Assembly (NCBI RefSeq): GCF_029227915.1
Contig: NC_079880.1
Coordinates: 18,062,001 to 18,126,000 of the forward strand
Direction of reading: 5' to 3'
DNA: 64,000 bases
Source: Hydractinia symbiolongicarpus
Lineage: Eukaryota; Cnidaria; Hydrozoa; Anthoathecata; Hydractiniidae
Below the pieces are notes generated by a model, which did not search any database, was not told where the DNA came from, and was given only the letters and a program-made list of their open reading frames with translations. Shown here piece by piece: positions 42,103 through 51,933 of the stretch (position 1 is the stretch's first letter; each line of letters starts with the position of its first letter). The translations under genes were made by a program, and so were the position numbers.

Positions 42103-43959
42103 CAATAACCCTTTTAAAAAATTGTTTTTACATTATTAGTTACAAAAGATTATTTTTAGACTATATATCCATATTTTTTCTGTTATAACACACTTGTCAC
42201 GATTTTATAGCTAAAATACTATTATCTTTCACCAAAAATATTCAGCCTCAACAATTACTCTTTAGAATAAAAATCATGAATAATTGATTACTTCTGCCGA
42301 ATATAGCATCTGAGTAAGGTAAGGGACTAAGCACAAAGCTACGTCCGTGTCCAACAATACAGGACCTTATGACAATATAGAAACCAGGTGTCAGGTACAC
42401 CTGGTTTTTATAATGACAATAACAAGTTGTTTAACACTACATGTCTTAATGACAATATAGAAACCAAATGTTCGATAAAAGCAGCTGATATTTTATGTAA
42501 AGTGAAATAAACTAAAATAGAAAAAGCTAATTAAATTGAAAGTAGAAATAAAATAAGAGTTAATAAAAAACAAAAAACAGAAATTTAATAAAATTATAAA
42601 TAAATAAATCAATTGAAAACGCAATTAAACAGAGTTTTTTCGTGTGGCAGTTCTCGGCCACCATAGATAAGGACACATTTTTTTGCGTGGCAAAAAAGCA
42701 AGATTTTAGGTAAAAAATTATGTCCTGTTTTTACCTTCTTAAAACAATGCTTTGTTTCGGAGTATTAAGTCATTCTTTTCCGGAGCAAGACTGGAGCAAA
42801 AAAGTCTTTCATAAGATTTGAGGTAAAAAATCTTTACATTTTTTTTTTCATTTTAATCCCAATTTTTCTAACTGCTTTTTATTGATATAGCTTTATTAGG
42901 TATTACTGCTTTCGATTACACAAAAAATATGAAGAAAAAGAGCAAGTTTGGAGCTAACAGTCCGCAGCAATAAATTTAGCGACTAACTGTAATGGAATAG
43001 TGTCTTACAAAAATTCATTTTTTACGGATACAAAAATGATTTCTGCGGTTACAAATAGCTTGATTTAAAAAACAATTACCCTTTTTTTTATAAAAAAACG
43101 AGCACATTTGGAGCAAAATAGTCATTTTAAACTGCTACTTTGGCTTGGCTTGGTTTTAATAACCTAGCACAACACGTAATCAGTTTTTTTATAAAACATT
43201 TGTTATTAAAAATATGGCAGGAAGGCCTGTTTAAAGTTGTTTCATATTAGCCAAATTCATACGGCGCGATCAAGTTCGTCTGAATTCACTTGTAGGGGAA
43301 AAAATAATAATGGCGGCGATTGTTTTGGTGTACTTGGCTAGATAAATAACAATAAATCGAAGAATAACGTTGTATGCAATAGTATATATAGTTTATTTAT
43401 GATATCAATTAATTAAGTTTATAAACATGGACAATGCAAAGGATGTTAGCAATTATAGCCGTAAAGAATGTTCACAATGGCTAAAAAATATAGGTCAGTT
43501 TTAATGTTCCAGATTGTAAGCAAAGCATATAAAAAATGAGCAAATATGGAGCAATATAGTCACTAGATTGGATAATTTTAACTATTTTCAAAAGTTTTTT
43601 GTTTAAAATGGACTTGCAAAGTCGAGAGAAGTGAGTTTCCCTTTCACTTAGAGTTAGTATGTTCTAAAGGTTATCAGTTTTATTTGAAAATAAGCACCAA
43701 AAAAGAAAAACAGTTACAATATTTTGCATGAATGAATTCCGGTTAAACATGACTGCTATTTCTCCATTCGTAGTATACCTTTAATTCATTAATTAGGAAT
43801 GTTGTTATTATTATGATAATAATAATTCTAAAGTTTATTTTAACTCGGATGTGTGAAAAAGAGCAATAGTTGAGCTATCATTAATCTAACGTAAAAATGA
43901 GCATACCTGGAGTAAAATTTTAAGAACGTTTCCCTGCACAAGCAATCGCGGTTTTTTTA
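42103..43959. other. Non-coding with dispersed degenerate motif
   Basis: No gene seen. A hairpin lies at 42381-42407 (11-bp perfect arms starting AAACCAGG, five-base loop). A motif of the form GAGCAnnnnTGGAGCAAAATAGTC recurs at about 42782, 42940, 43100, 43538 and 43899; the first three are spaced 158 and 160 bases apart, suggesting a decayed tandem repeat. Confidence 0.45.
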
Positions 43960-43965
43960 ACTTCT

Positions 43966-44983
43966 GTGATATCTAGATCGTACATGCTTTGTTTGTTTTA
44001 TGGAAATCAGTACTCATTACATTGTTCAATTGTAGAACCAGGTGAACAAACGTATTTTTATCATTTGAGTGACGATACAGGGCGCGATCCACAGTTTGTT
44101 CACGAAGTTTTAGTTGATTTATTTGAACGGATAGACATAAAAGATAAAACGATCATTATAAAAAGTGACAATGCTCCAACGCAATACAAAAGTATGCTTT
44201 CCCTTCCCTACAAAATCCAACAAAAACAATTATTTGAATCTTTAGTGCTGTGGGACATGGAAAAGGTCTCATTGACGCTATGTCAAGCTTCGGAGTTAAA
44301 TCATTTCTTCGACGTGATATCATTTGTCAAGCTTCGGAGTTAAATCATATCTTCGACGTGATATCATTGGGTTGGATCAATGGTTTGAAAACAGCAAGAA
44401 AATGTGTGACTACCTAGACTTCAGAAATGATGGCAGAATAGTTTACCCTCATATTGAGCCGGAAACAGTTGATAAGATGAGACTTGAGAAAACAGGTATC
44501 CGAATCAAAGGTTGCATGATGGCTCACTTATTTGTATACAAGCCAAACTCAGCCAAAATCTTAATGAAAAAATACTTGTGTGATTGTGATAAATGCCTTA
44601 ACTTGGAGTACGAAGCTTGTACAAAAGGTTCATCGTCGAAAGAATACGGAAATGATGACTATGACGATGATCAATACGAAGAATGCATGTTAAATGAACA
44701 AAGTGATCGTGGTTTTTAAATTTACGATTTTGTAACCCCACCTATGTTAGTCTTTTTACCTTTATGTCAGCAGAACCTGATTATTTTGTCCATGTGAAGA
44801 AGAAAGGATAAGCTACCGAAAATTTGCAAGATCGCTATTGGCATGTCATTCTTCCTGTTGAATTTTATTTTGAAGGCCGTTACCTACAGATATCTCGCTC
44901 GCGCCATCCCAGTAAGAAGAAATTTCTTATTCATAATGATACTGTTTATATCAGTCCGGTTAAATATACGAGCCGTTTGTAGA
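43966..44983 (+). pseudogene. DDE-like transposase remnant, superfamily unclear
   Basis: Frames in succession carry IIIKSDNAPTQYKS (a conserved Asp in an SDN context, about 44156), GHGKGLIDAMSSFGVKS near 44265, and a C-terminal part with KKYLCDCDKCLNLEYEAC near 44575. A last segment after 44740 in another frame has FYFEGRYLQISRSRHP. The SDN and HGKG blocks recall a transposase-derived family common in cnidarian genomes, but I cannot name the superfamily. A 44-bp tandem duplication (44281-44368) breaks the frame. At least two further frame changes exist. Confidence 0.5.
44281..44368. repeat. 44-bp tandem duplication in transposase remnant
   Basis: Units 44281-44324 and 44325-44368 differ at one base. 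As 44 is not a multiple of three, the duplication shifts the reading frame. Confidence 0.95.
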
Positions 44984-45261
44984 ATTTGAAGACAATTTAA
45001 CTATAGAAAATAATGTTTACTTAAAATATTTCAATACATTTTAAAGTTTATACGTTTTTATTTTAACGATTAAAGTTTTTATAAAGTTTTTAGATAAGGT
45101 TCCATAAAGAGATAGGAAAATGTTCCTTCGAGCGCAGCCGCGCACGCACATCGCACACACGTCACAGTCAACCACAACAAATCCAGTACCATGTAGTGCT
45201 TATCCATGCAGTATCCCTAATAGTCAGTGCATATCCATACATAGCAGTGACGTCATCAAAA

Positions 45262-45367
45262 ATCATACAAAAAGGAGTCAAAAAACTTCTAGCGCAATCC
45301 CCTAGTAGTCGACGCAAATCAAATCATACAGCAAATGAGTCAAAAAAGTTCTAGCGCACCTAGTAGG
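45262..45367. repeat. Two near-tandem copies of a ~46-bp unit
   Basis: Copies at 45262-45309 and 45323-45367 share AATCATAC, GAGTCAAAAAA, TTCTAGCGCA and CTAGTAG in the same order. They lie just upstream of the small ORF at 45471. Confidence 0.8.
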
Positions 45368-45461
45368 GAAATTCCCTCTACAGTATGCTAATAATCAACG
45401 CATGCGCAGTCAAGATGCGTTAGTTGAGCAGAGTGAAATCCTCTGACTTTGTTGAAATCTG

Positions 45462-45470
45462 TATATATAA
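45462..45470 (+). promoter_or_regulatory. TATA-like box touching the start codon
   Basis: TATATATAA immediately precedes the ATG at 45471. Similar motifs sit directly before three other ORFs in the virus-like region. Confidence 0.4.
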
Positions 45471-45695
45471 ATGAGTTGGTTTCACAATATTCCGGACCAT
45501 GCCTTGGCGCAAGACATGTGGAATAAGGCTGTTAAGGAGGAGCACCAGCAGTTTAAATATGTGCCGGACAGGTTCAAGACGCGAGGCATGTGCAGCAGGG
45601 CTGTTGAAAAGTATCCCTACCTATTCAAGTATATCCCCAACGGGTTCGGGACGCAAGACATGCGCGACAACACGAATTCAAAAATACTACTATAA
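45471..45695 (+). CDS. Short DUF4116-like repeat protein
   Basis: A 74-codon frame with two units of the pattern FKYVPDRFKT...MCSRAVEKYPY / FKYIPNGFGTQDM. These resemble the FKTQEMC/AVxxxPxxLKYVP repeats (DUF4116-like) found in giant viruses, their relatives and cnidarian mobile DNA. Members usually have many repeats; here there are about two, so this is a minimal or truncated copy. The start is chosen at ATGAGTTGG, right after a TATA-like box; the polymerase-side gene at 57069 starts with the same three residues, MSW. It probably belongs to Polinton-type DNA, though it lies 2 kb outside the recognised element. Confidence 0.5.
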   Translation: MSWFHNIPDHALAQDMWNKAVKEEHQQFKYVPDRFKTRGMCSRAVEKYPYLFKYIPNGFGTQDMRDNTNSKILL

Positions 45696-45698
45696 TAA
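45691..45698 (+). promoter_or_regulatory. TATA-like box touching the start codon
   Basis: TATAATAA immediately precedes the ATG at 45699. Confidence 0.35.
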
Positions 45699-45809
45699 AT
45701 GTGCGTTAACTGTCAGCAATCAAAATTCAATGTCTTTGGAACTGCAGCATTGATGATCTTTATGGCTGGCATTGGTATCTCCCTCCCACTTATGGCCCTG
45801 GCATTGTAA
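45699..45809 (+). CDS. 36-residue membrane microprotein with CxxC
   Basis: ATG at 45699, stop TAA at 45807-45809. The N-terminus has MCVNC (a CxxC pair) and is followed by a hydrophobic segment (FGTAALMIFMAGIGISLPL) that would span a membrane. It overlaps nothing else, starts four bases after the stop of the preceding ORF and is preceded by a TATA-like box. I do not recognise it from sequence alone. The compact arrangement suggests a small virion or membrane protein of a virus-like element, but coding status is inferred. Confidence 0.4.
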   Translation: MCVNCQQSKFNVFGTAALMIFMAGIGISLPLMALAL

Positions 45810-47571
45810 TTTATACAAAAACAAGGTTTTTTTCTGTTTAAAACATAAATAATTCAAAAATTTTATCAAGAGCATTATGCTGGTTTGAAAATTGAAAACG
45901 ACAAGGTGTAGTCTGTTTTCTCGATTTAATGTATCACTGCCTTAATAGTTTAGAAAGTATTGGTATACGACTTTACCAACAGCAAAGTATTGCTACCTTG
46001 AGAAACAAATGTTTTGGGAATAATTTTTTGAGGAAATTATTTTGGGGATTTTGGACCAAAATTAGTTTCATAAATTCGCACTTTTTAGAGCTCATCAAAA
46101 TTCTGCTGCTGTTCAAAAATCGATTTTTTATTGATATATACATCTATTTATTGTTATCATTCTGCTTGGAAAATATTTGAAATGCCAAACTAGCTAACCG
46201 TTAAGATTAATTTAGTATTCTCATAAGAGCATTCTATCACAAAAAGATATCAGCAAAGAGATATTCCTTGCAACTAATTTTTTTGTTTACTGGCATAATT
46301 TTAGGTTGAATCTTATCTGACCTATTTCTGAGGTTAGAATAGCTTTTAAAATTTTCTGAATCTGTATCTTGGTCAAAATTGATATGCTGTCAAAAGCTTA
46401 TTGGCGTCTCTGAAAAGGGCTAAATTCTGAAACTCAGAATGTATGATGATAATAGAATTATTTTTTGGCTCAATTTCATCAAACCAATCTAAAACCATAT
46501 CATACCAAATCTCAAGTCAATATTTTAATTTTTACTGAAGTTATGGGACGCTATATAAACTATTTACTCGGTTTAGACTTTTTTTTTGTTATTTTTTATG
46601 TTCACTGTTTTGTAATTTGTTTTAAAACTCTTGAGATAATATATCACAGTGGTGAGCTGTTAAATATCTACCACCATCTTCAGAACATCCTGGATTTAAC
46701 CATATGCCTGATTGAGCGCTCAATCAAATTTGATTGAGTTCGATTTTCTGAAATCTCTTCATAGCGTGTTAAAAAAGGCCTAGCAAGAATCAGTTTAAGA
46801 AAATCTTCCTACCTTTTTCTCTTCCTCAAAATGGCTTTTTAAATTTTTTATGCCTGGTGTAATTTTATATTTTATCAGATAGGTTTAAAAGTACTCCTTA
46901 ACAAGTTTCAAGTCAATAACTTTATCTTTTTACTGAAGCTTTTGCACTTTGAATTTTCTTGAATTAGGCCGGATAAATGTGCATTTAATGATAGAATGGC
47001 TCCGACGGTTAACCTACTGGCTTTTTATATCTTTTATAGTAACCAAAGCATATAAGGTAATAAACATGCGCACTAATAACAACCTGATATAATTTAAGAC
47101 GTAATGTATATATATTTTGTAAAAAAAACATTTTCGATATTTTGTGCAAAATTATTTTGTCTATAAAGGACATGGGCGGCAATTTTATGCAACGTCATTC
47201 TTTGCAAAAAGCTGCAAATCAAACCTGGCCACTTGGAAACAAGTTGAGTTTCTTTCTTTTGTTCTTATCTTGATAGTTTGCTAGGTATAGTGTGCTAGCT
47301 AGCTACTTTTCTAGCTTTATTAAACATTCCCAGCTATTGAAATATTGTCTTGTAAGCAGAATTACTTTATGATGTCTTATTTTATACTCTCATTGCTTAG
47401 TAATGCTTTTTATTAAATTTTTCACTTTGAAAAAAACCTGATACTGCTGATACACCTCCGCCATTTTAATACGAACAGCTTCCTCCTGTTAGTCACAGAC
47501 TCGCCGCCTCGCCAAAATGTTTTGTATGACCCAATAATTATTTGACATATCCGCGCCAATCAGGTTTCATA
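45810..47571. other. AT-rich non-coding stretch
   Basis: No gene can be supported. Open frames at 45929-46180 and 46465-46737 are rich in Phe, Leu and Ile from A/T runs. The tail near 47290 has tagctagc runs. Confidence 0.45.
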
Positions 47572-47656
47572 TCGGACCAGCCTCCCCCAGGGCCATGTTC
47601 GTATCGCCGTCCCGGGGTCAGAAAAGATACAAGATGCCCTGGGGACGAGGTTGATC
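47572..47656 (+). repeat. Short interspersed repeat copy
   Basis: Shares CCAGCCT...CCAGGG and GCCCTGGGGACGAGGTTGA with 41483-41557, and the inverted form with 291-345. It lies next to the left edge of the Polinton. Nature (MITE or SINE) not determined. Confidence 0.55.
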
Positions 47657-47834
47657 AACGATGTCAACGTGGACTATCTAACAGTGTCATTCAATTCCTG
47701 CCAATGGGGGTAAGGATAATCGATACATTATAGGCTACCATACACGAGACCTCGTGGTAGCCCTCAGGGTAAAAACACCCGAAATCTGGTCCCCGCAAGG
47801 AGTCACCAGGTATAATTCCAATGCAGTACCGGCA

Positions 47835-48161
47835 ATGAGTCTCGATTTTGAAGAGTACCGTGATTGGGTTGCAAAGTATCGCCAAATCTGGTGCAAGATC
47901 GAAAAGCTGATATCTGAGCAATTGACGACAGAGCCCGTGAGAAAGGACCGTTACGTAAACGCTAAACTCAAATACTAAAAGGATGCAATCACGACTAAAT
48001 TCTATGGTATGCCGGTACCCTACGATGAGCCCTGCCAAGCCAGTGCCATCTTGGCTATTTCATCGGTGTATATGCAAGGTAAAAACTGCTACCCTCAGGT
48101 ACATATTACGGAATGTCGGTATAAGGACTTCAAGAAAGAATTATTGCTGAGTGAGGATTAA
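47835..48161 (+). pseudogene. Small Polinton protein, unknown function
   Basis: A 108-residue frame from ATG 47835 (MSLDFEEYRDWVAKY) to TAA 48159-48161, with one in-frame TAA at 47976-47978. The frame is otherwise open and charged, with no membrane segment. It is the first gene inside the element. I do not recognise the family; the sequence on both sides of the internal stop reads as one protein, which supports a recently broken gene rather than chance. Confidence 0.45.
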
Positions 48162-48376
48162 AAACCATACATTTCATGGGTCTATAGGGCCTATAAAATA
48201 TATAGAATTAAGGCTTATACTCAGATGGGCACTCTGGGTACCGCTTACATACCGCGCAGGTCGAAAGTTTTTTAAAATTTCATCCTGCATCTCTTTCCTC
48301 CTTTCATCCGGCCCTTCGCTATAAGCTGGGCACGCTCTTGTTCGTTGATGGCATTCACAATACGATTAAAACGTTG

Positions 48377-48900
48377 TCACATCTGTTCCTTCAATAACAT
48401 ATATTTTTTATGCTCCTGCGTAATGAGGGTAAACTCGTAGTCGCTGATGATTCCGTTCTCAATGGCTTTTGATATAAGATCAACGATAGAGTTCAATTTC
48501 GATTCAGCGAGTAGCCTTATACCTTCATGCTTCTTGGATTTGACACGGAGCCTTTTTGAAGCGTTGCGTTCCGGAGACCGGCTTGCCCTATCCCAGCCGC
48601 AATCGTGAGTCCCCCCATCGCTATGGCCAAAGGAACTCCCAGACCAGAGGCCATGGTCCCTATACCAAGCCCTGACGTAATGACGCTTATGCCAAGCAGA
48701 CCATGGTCGCAGAAGCGTACCCATGTGTTATGCATTTTAAACTTCTTTGCAAGCCTGTTCCGCTCCTTGATTTCATTTTGCAGGAACTGCTCTATTTCCC
48801 CGTTCTTTTTTAGCCTAAAGACCTGACCTTCCTCCTGTATATCGGCGCTTTGTGCAGGTGCACTCGGTAAATTTGGGTACAGCTTAGCTATATCGCTCAC
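48377..48900 (-). pseudogene. Polinton membrane protein with coiled C-terminus
   Basis: Starts at 48900 (GTG, right after the stop of the upstream gene). The first 127 codons have a charged N-terminus and a long glycine-rich hydrophobic region (GLLGISVITSGLGIGTMASG...GLTIAAGIG) able to span or insert into a membrane. A frameshift near 48590 moves the rest into another frame that ends at 48377 (AESKLNSIVDLISKAIE...SDYEFTLITQEHKKY). The hydrophobic-then-helical layout is found in a recurrent protein of cnidarian Polintons. A role in the particle membrane or in entry is possible but is inferred. Confidence 0.55.
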
Positions 48901-49571
48901 TTATTCTATCAGCAAATGCATTGTGAGGTCGGTGAACGAAACGTTCTTCTCATGGTGATATTCATCCGTCAACATGAACTCGAGGCGATCCGTCGAGCCC
49001 TTCAAGGGAAGGTACGTTGGGGTATCAAAACTCCAAGTAAGCATATCCCCCAAGCGTTTAACTCCTTGGTGGGAAGTAAAGAAAGAAATTTAGACTTTTT
49101 GCCCTCAAGTAGGCAGTCGTCTTCATCCAACTGAGGGCAAACAAGGCGTAGTCGAATATAGACGTCGGTCTTGTAGACTGCATCGTGGTCACCACTCGTA
49201 TAGTACTTTTTCGCGGGGTCATAGGGTAGGCCTAAGAGCTCTTGCAATGGTCTATGAATCATCACTGTGTACCCGTCACTGACACGGAGTCTACAAAATC
49301 CATTTTTTCAGGACAAACAGTTTGATCTTGTCCTCCGCTTGGCTATTGACGATACTTGCAATATCCTCTATCTTGTACAGACCGTTCATAATGGCGATCC
49401 GAGTCACCCTTTGACTGTCCCTACCTTGCGGATGGTAAAGTCATTGTTGCTGTACAGGTTCAACCATATAGGTCTAATACTGATGGATTTTAAAGCTATT
49501 CTACTATCCTGTCCCAGATAGTCCTCAAATATCGTGGGCTTTTTGATATCAGTAATATAGAGTTGCTTCAT
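48901..49571 (-). pseudogene. Polinton structural-like protein, unknown function
   Basis: Begins with ATG at 49571-49569 (MKQLYITDIKKPTIFEDYLG), directly beside a 20-bp palindrome shared with the divergent gene. An in-frame stop lies near 49405, followed by frame changes. A second segment (49265-49002) reads VYIRLRLVCPQLDEDDCLL and FLSLLPTKELNAWG; the end (LEFMLTDEYHHEKNVSFTDLTMHLLIE) is in a third frame. Beta-strand-like alternation and the closing L-x-F-x-L-x-DE pattern fit a capsid-associated jelly-roll or fibre-like protein, but I cannot assign it. Confidence 0.45.
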
Positions 49572-49590
49572 CTTTGTTTTAAAACAAAGA
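49571..49590. promoter_or_regulatory. 20-bp palindrome between divergent genes
   Basis: TCTTTGTTTTAAAACAAAGA is its own reverse complement. It overlaps the first base of the minus-strand start codon and ends five bases before the plus-strand ATG at 49596, so it could serve as a bidirectional promoter or operator. Confidence 0.45.
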
Positions 49591-49595
49591 AAAAC

Positions 49596-49931
49596 ATGTA
49601 CTCATACAACCCCAAGACAAGGTACAAGTCCAACAGGAGAGAGTGGGCACTTGGTATTGCACATCTTGAACATCAGGGTCTGTACGTATCGACGGAGTCG
49701 CATATCTCCGTGGCATTCCCCGAGTTTACCAAGTATGCCATAAAAATCCCTACAAATTTGCTAAATGATCCCGTTAGGGTGGGGTTGGACATTCAGGTTA
49801 ACTTCGCCACCCATTGCGCAACCACGGCATTAGGTATCTCTGCTAAGCACATGACGGGTTCCGTACCCCTTGTCAACTCCACCTTTAAATCCCATCCTAT
49901 TGCCAGACGCGTCGTATATTGGCAAGAATGA
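49596..49931 (+). CDS. Small basic Polinton protein, unknown function
   Basis: Open frame of 111 residues from MYSYNPKTRYKSNRREW, stop at 49929-49931, overlapping the next start (ATGA overlap at 49928). The N-terminus is basic; the rest alternates hydrophobic and polar residues (YVSTESHISVAFPEF and VRVGLDIQVNF), consistent with beta structure. It is one of the few intact frames in the element. Function unknown; a structural role is suggested only by its place between capsid-type genes. Confidence 0.5.
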   Translation: MYSYNPKTRYKSNRREWALGIAHLEHQGLYVSTESHISVAFPEFTKYAIKIPTNLLNDPVRVGLDIQVNFATHCATTALGISAKHMTGSVPLVNSTFKSHPIARRVVYWQE

Positions 49932-50755
49932 AGGTCCCAATGCCGTATGACGACGGGTTTTCTCAGTATAAAAACCCCTACTCCACCTCCGGGTACGCAC
50001 AGGTGTGTCGCGAATACGGTGCAGATCCCAATACTCTGTACAAATTCAAGGCTGTCATGTCGTCGTTGACAAATGGTAGGTGGTGGCCTTAAGTTGATGG
50101 GAATTGGGCCAAGTTCATCATACCAACAAGTCAGGGTATAACATCGGAAGGTCTGACCAAGCTAAGTGAAATTATCCGGGTTTACGTGTTCCTATTGCTT
50201 GGATCACAGGCAGGGGCCAAAGCATCCCTTATTGGATCCGGGGCAGACAACTATACAGCAAGGCAGATCCTATTGCAAAAATTTGAGGCCATGGTACAGC
50301 GTCAGGAGAATGTGGGCCATGACATTACAGAATTCCAAAAGGTTTCTGCAATATGCCCGAACGCTGGTAAACTTTGCTGTCATGCCAAGCGTATACATGC
50401 TTCCCTCCGATTTGAACCTGCGCATAGGCAAGATTGTGGGGGTATAATAACAATATTTTGATCGCACCTGCCAATGTAAGTGTGGGGGTACAGGTTGATG
50501 TGAATAACAAGCCTGTTCATACAAAGAGGGTCATCAAACCACCTCCAAAGCATACAATCGGACATGTGTCAGTTATCAAATCACCCCCAAAGCCTTCTAC
50601 ACCTCCTATACCTCCAAAACATACCATGCCGACTACTATACCTGAAGAACCCCCCCAAAATCAGCATGAGGATACCAAGACCGCAATTATCACAACGGGG
50701 GTATGTCTCATCATTGCCTATATATGGCTTAAAAATAGCCCTATTTCCTTCCAAC
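49928..50755 (+). pseudogene. Polinton protein with proline-rich stalk and C-terminal membrane segment
   Basis: Starts at 49928 (MKVPMPYDDGFSQY), overlapping the previous stop by four bases. A stop near 50091 and two frameshifts (near 50335 and 50440) break it. The parts read in order a polar domain, a helical segment (QILLQKFEAMVQRQENVG), a basic patch, then a proline-rich stretch (HTKRVIKPPPKHT and following) and a hydrophobic segment (TAIITTGVCLIIAYIWL). The layout suggests a tail-anchored structural protein. Its 3' end meets the minus-strand gene ending at 50741. Confidence 0.5.
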
Positions 50756-51646
50756 ATACAGCACAACAAACCCGGCAAAAGCCGCAATGGCCATATACAG
50801 ATGCTTGGCTGCATATCTCACGATAGTTGACGCTACCCTCAGAAAGAAGGAGACTACGGTACCGATGACTCCGGGTAACGCGGCACCTGCCTTGCCTGCC
50901 AGGTATTTGAGGAAGTTTCCGAGCCTTTCAAGCTGCTTCTCCACAAAGCCTTTTCCACCACCTCCCGCTGCACTTCCCACTGTAGCACCTACCGAGGCAC
51001 TTCCGCCCGTGACGGAGAGTACGATGGTGCTTATCAACAGCCCAATTGCAGACAATATACTCGCTATAGTTTTACCATGCTCCCTAAAGAGGATTTTAAG
51101 CTTCTCCATCAAAGACATGTCATCTCCGGCGATTTTCATCAACTCAGCCTTGATATTTCCCAGATGCTTAAATATCTCGGAGGAAAGTAGTCCGTGTCTA
51201 CGCAGTGCAGCCTTTCTACTCTTCTTCAAGTTTTCAATATCCTTCTCAAATGTGTCAATGTCCTTATCCCTTTGCCTCCCGGCCTGCTTTTTGAGTTCTT
51301 TCACTTTATTCTCTTTTGTTTTGATATCACTACCAAATGAAATAATTTTACCCTTCAATTCCTTGATATTATGCAAAATTTTGAATACCCTCTATTGTTT
51401 CCATCTGGATCATCTCACCCTCCTCCTCTTTACCCGAAGCCTCCTCTATACCCAAAGCCTTCTCTTCACCCCTACTCAATCAAGAACATCAACCCTACTA
51501 CCCCTGTTGGGTGTTTGATAGTCGGTAAAACCTGAGGCCTTGATACGCGCAGGACCTATATCCTTTTCTATAGCTGTAATAACTCTTAGCTCGCCGGTCT
51601 TAGTCGTAAGTACTATCTCTTTATAGACTTGTTTCTCCTTCGTCAT
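50741..51646 (-). pseudogene. Polinton coiled-coil, multi-helix membrane protein
   Basis: ATG at 51646-51644 (MTKEKQVYKEIVL), next to the stop of the upstream gene. Two frame breaks (about 51485 and 51380) precede a 211-codon open part, 51376-50741. That part has a Lys/Glu-rich coiled coil (residues about 10-60), then hydrophobic segments (TIASILSAIGLLISTIVLSV, a glycine-rich linker GSAAGGGGKG, ALPGVIGTVVSFFLRV) and a C-terminal membrane helix (AIAAFAGFVVLYVGRK). Proteins of this shape recur in cnidarian Polintons. Role unknown; membrane remodelling or entry is conjecture. Confidence 0.6.
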
Positions 51647-51651
51647 CTACC

Positions 51652-51880
51652 TAAAAATAAGCTTTTTGCCCTCATCTACCCTAACATAATCATAGTTTTT
51701 CTCGTTCAGCGTCCTATTTAAATGCTTGCCAAGCTCACCATAAAGGACGTCTACATAATCCTCTAAATTCTGTTCCCCCAGCCCCAATACCAATCGCCTA
51801 CGTGTACCCGACTGTTGTCCTGTTGCATCGATGGCGTATCTTGCTTATCACCCTTATCGTCCCTATCAAGATTATCCTCA
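51652..51880 (-). pseudogene. Short Polinton gene remnant
   Basis: On the minus strand about 65 codons end at a TAG (51654-51652) just before the next start codon: AIDATGQQSGTRRRLVLGLG, then LEDYVDVLYGELGKHL and VRVDEGKKLIFR. Upstream, the frame is closed by stops and no ATG is found. The downstream gene begins immediately after it, as in a tight transcription unit. I do not recognise it. Confidence 0.35.
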
Positions 51881-51921
51881 TGCGAAAATCGGATTATCAG
51901 CTATTTAATTAGAAGATTTCC

Positions 51922-51933
51922 TATATAATAAAT
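51922..51933 (+). promoter_or_regulatory. TATA-like box before the capsid gene
   Basis: TATATAATAAAT ends at the base before the ATG at 51934. It is comparable with motifs at 45462, 45691 and 57054. Confidence 0.4.

Noticed and set aside
50787-51518. 243-codon plus-strand frame
   Set aside because: It is the antisense shadow of the coiled-coil membrane protein; its Ser/Leu/Pro-rich composition mirrors the Lys/Glu and Gly/Ala codons of the real strand.
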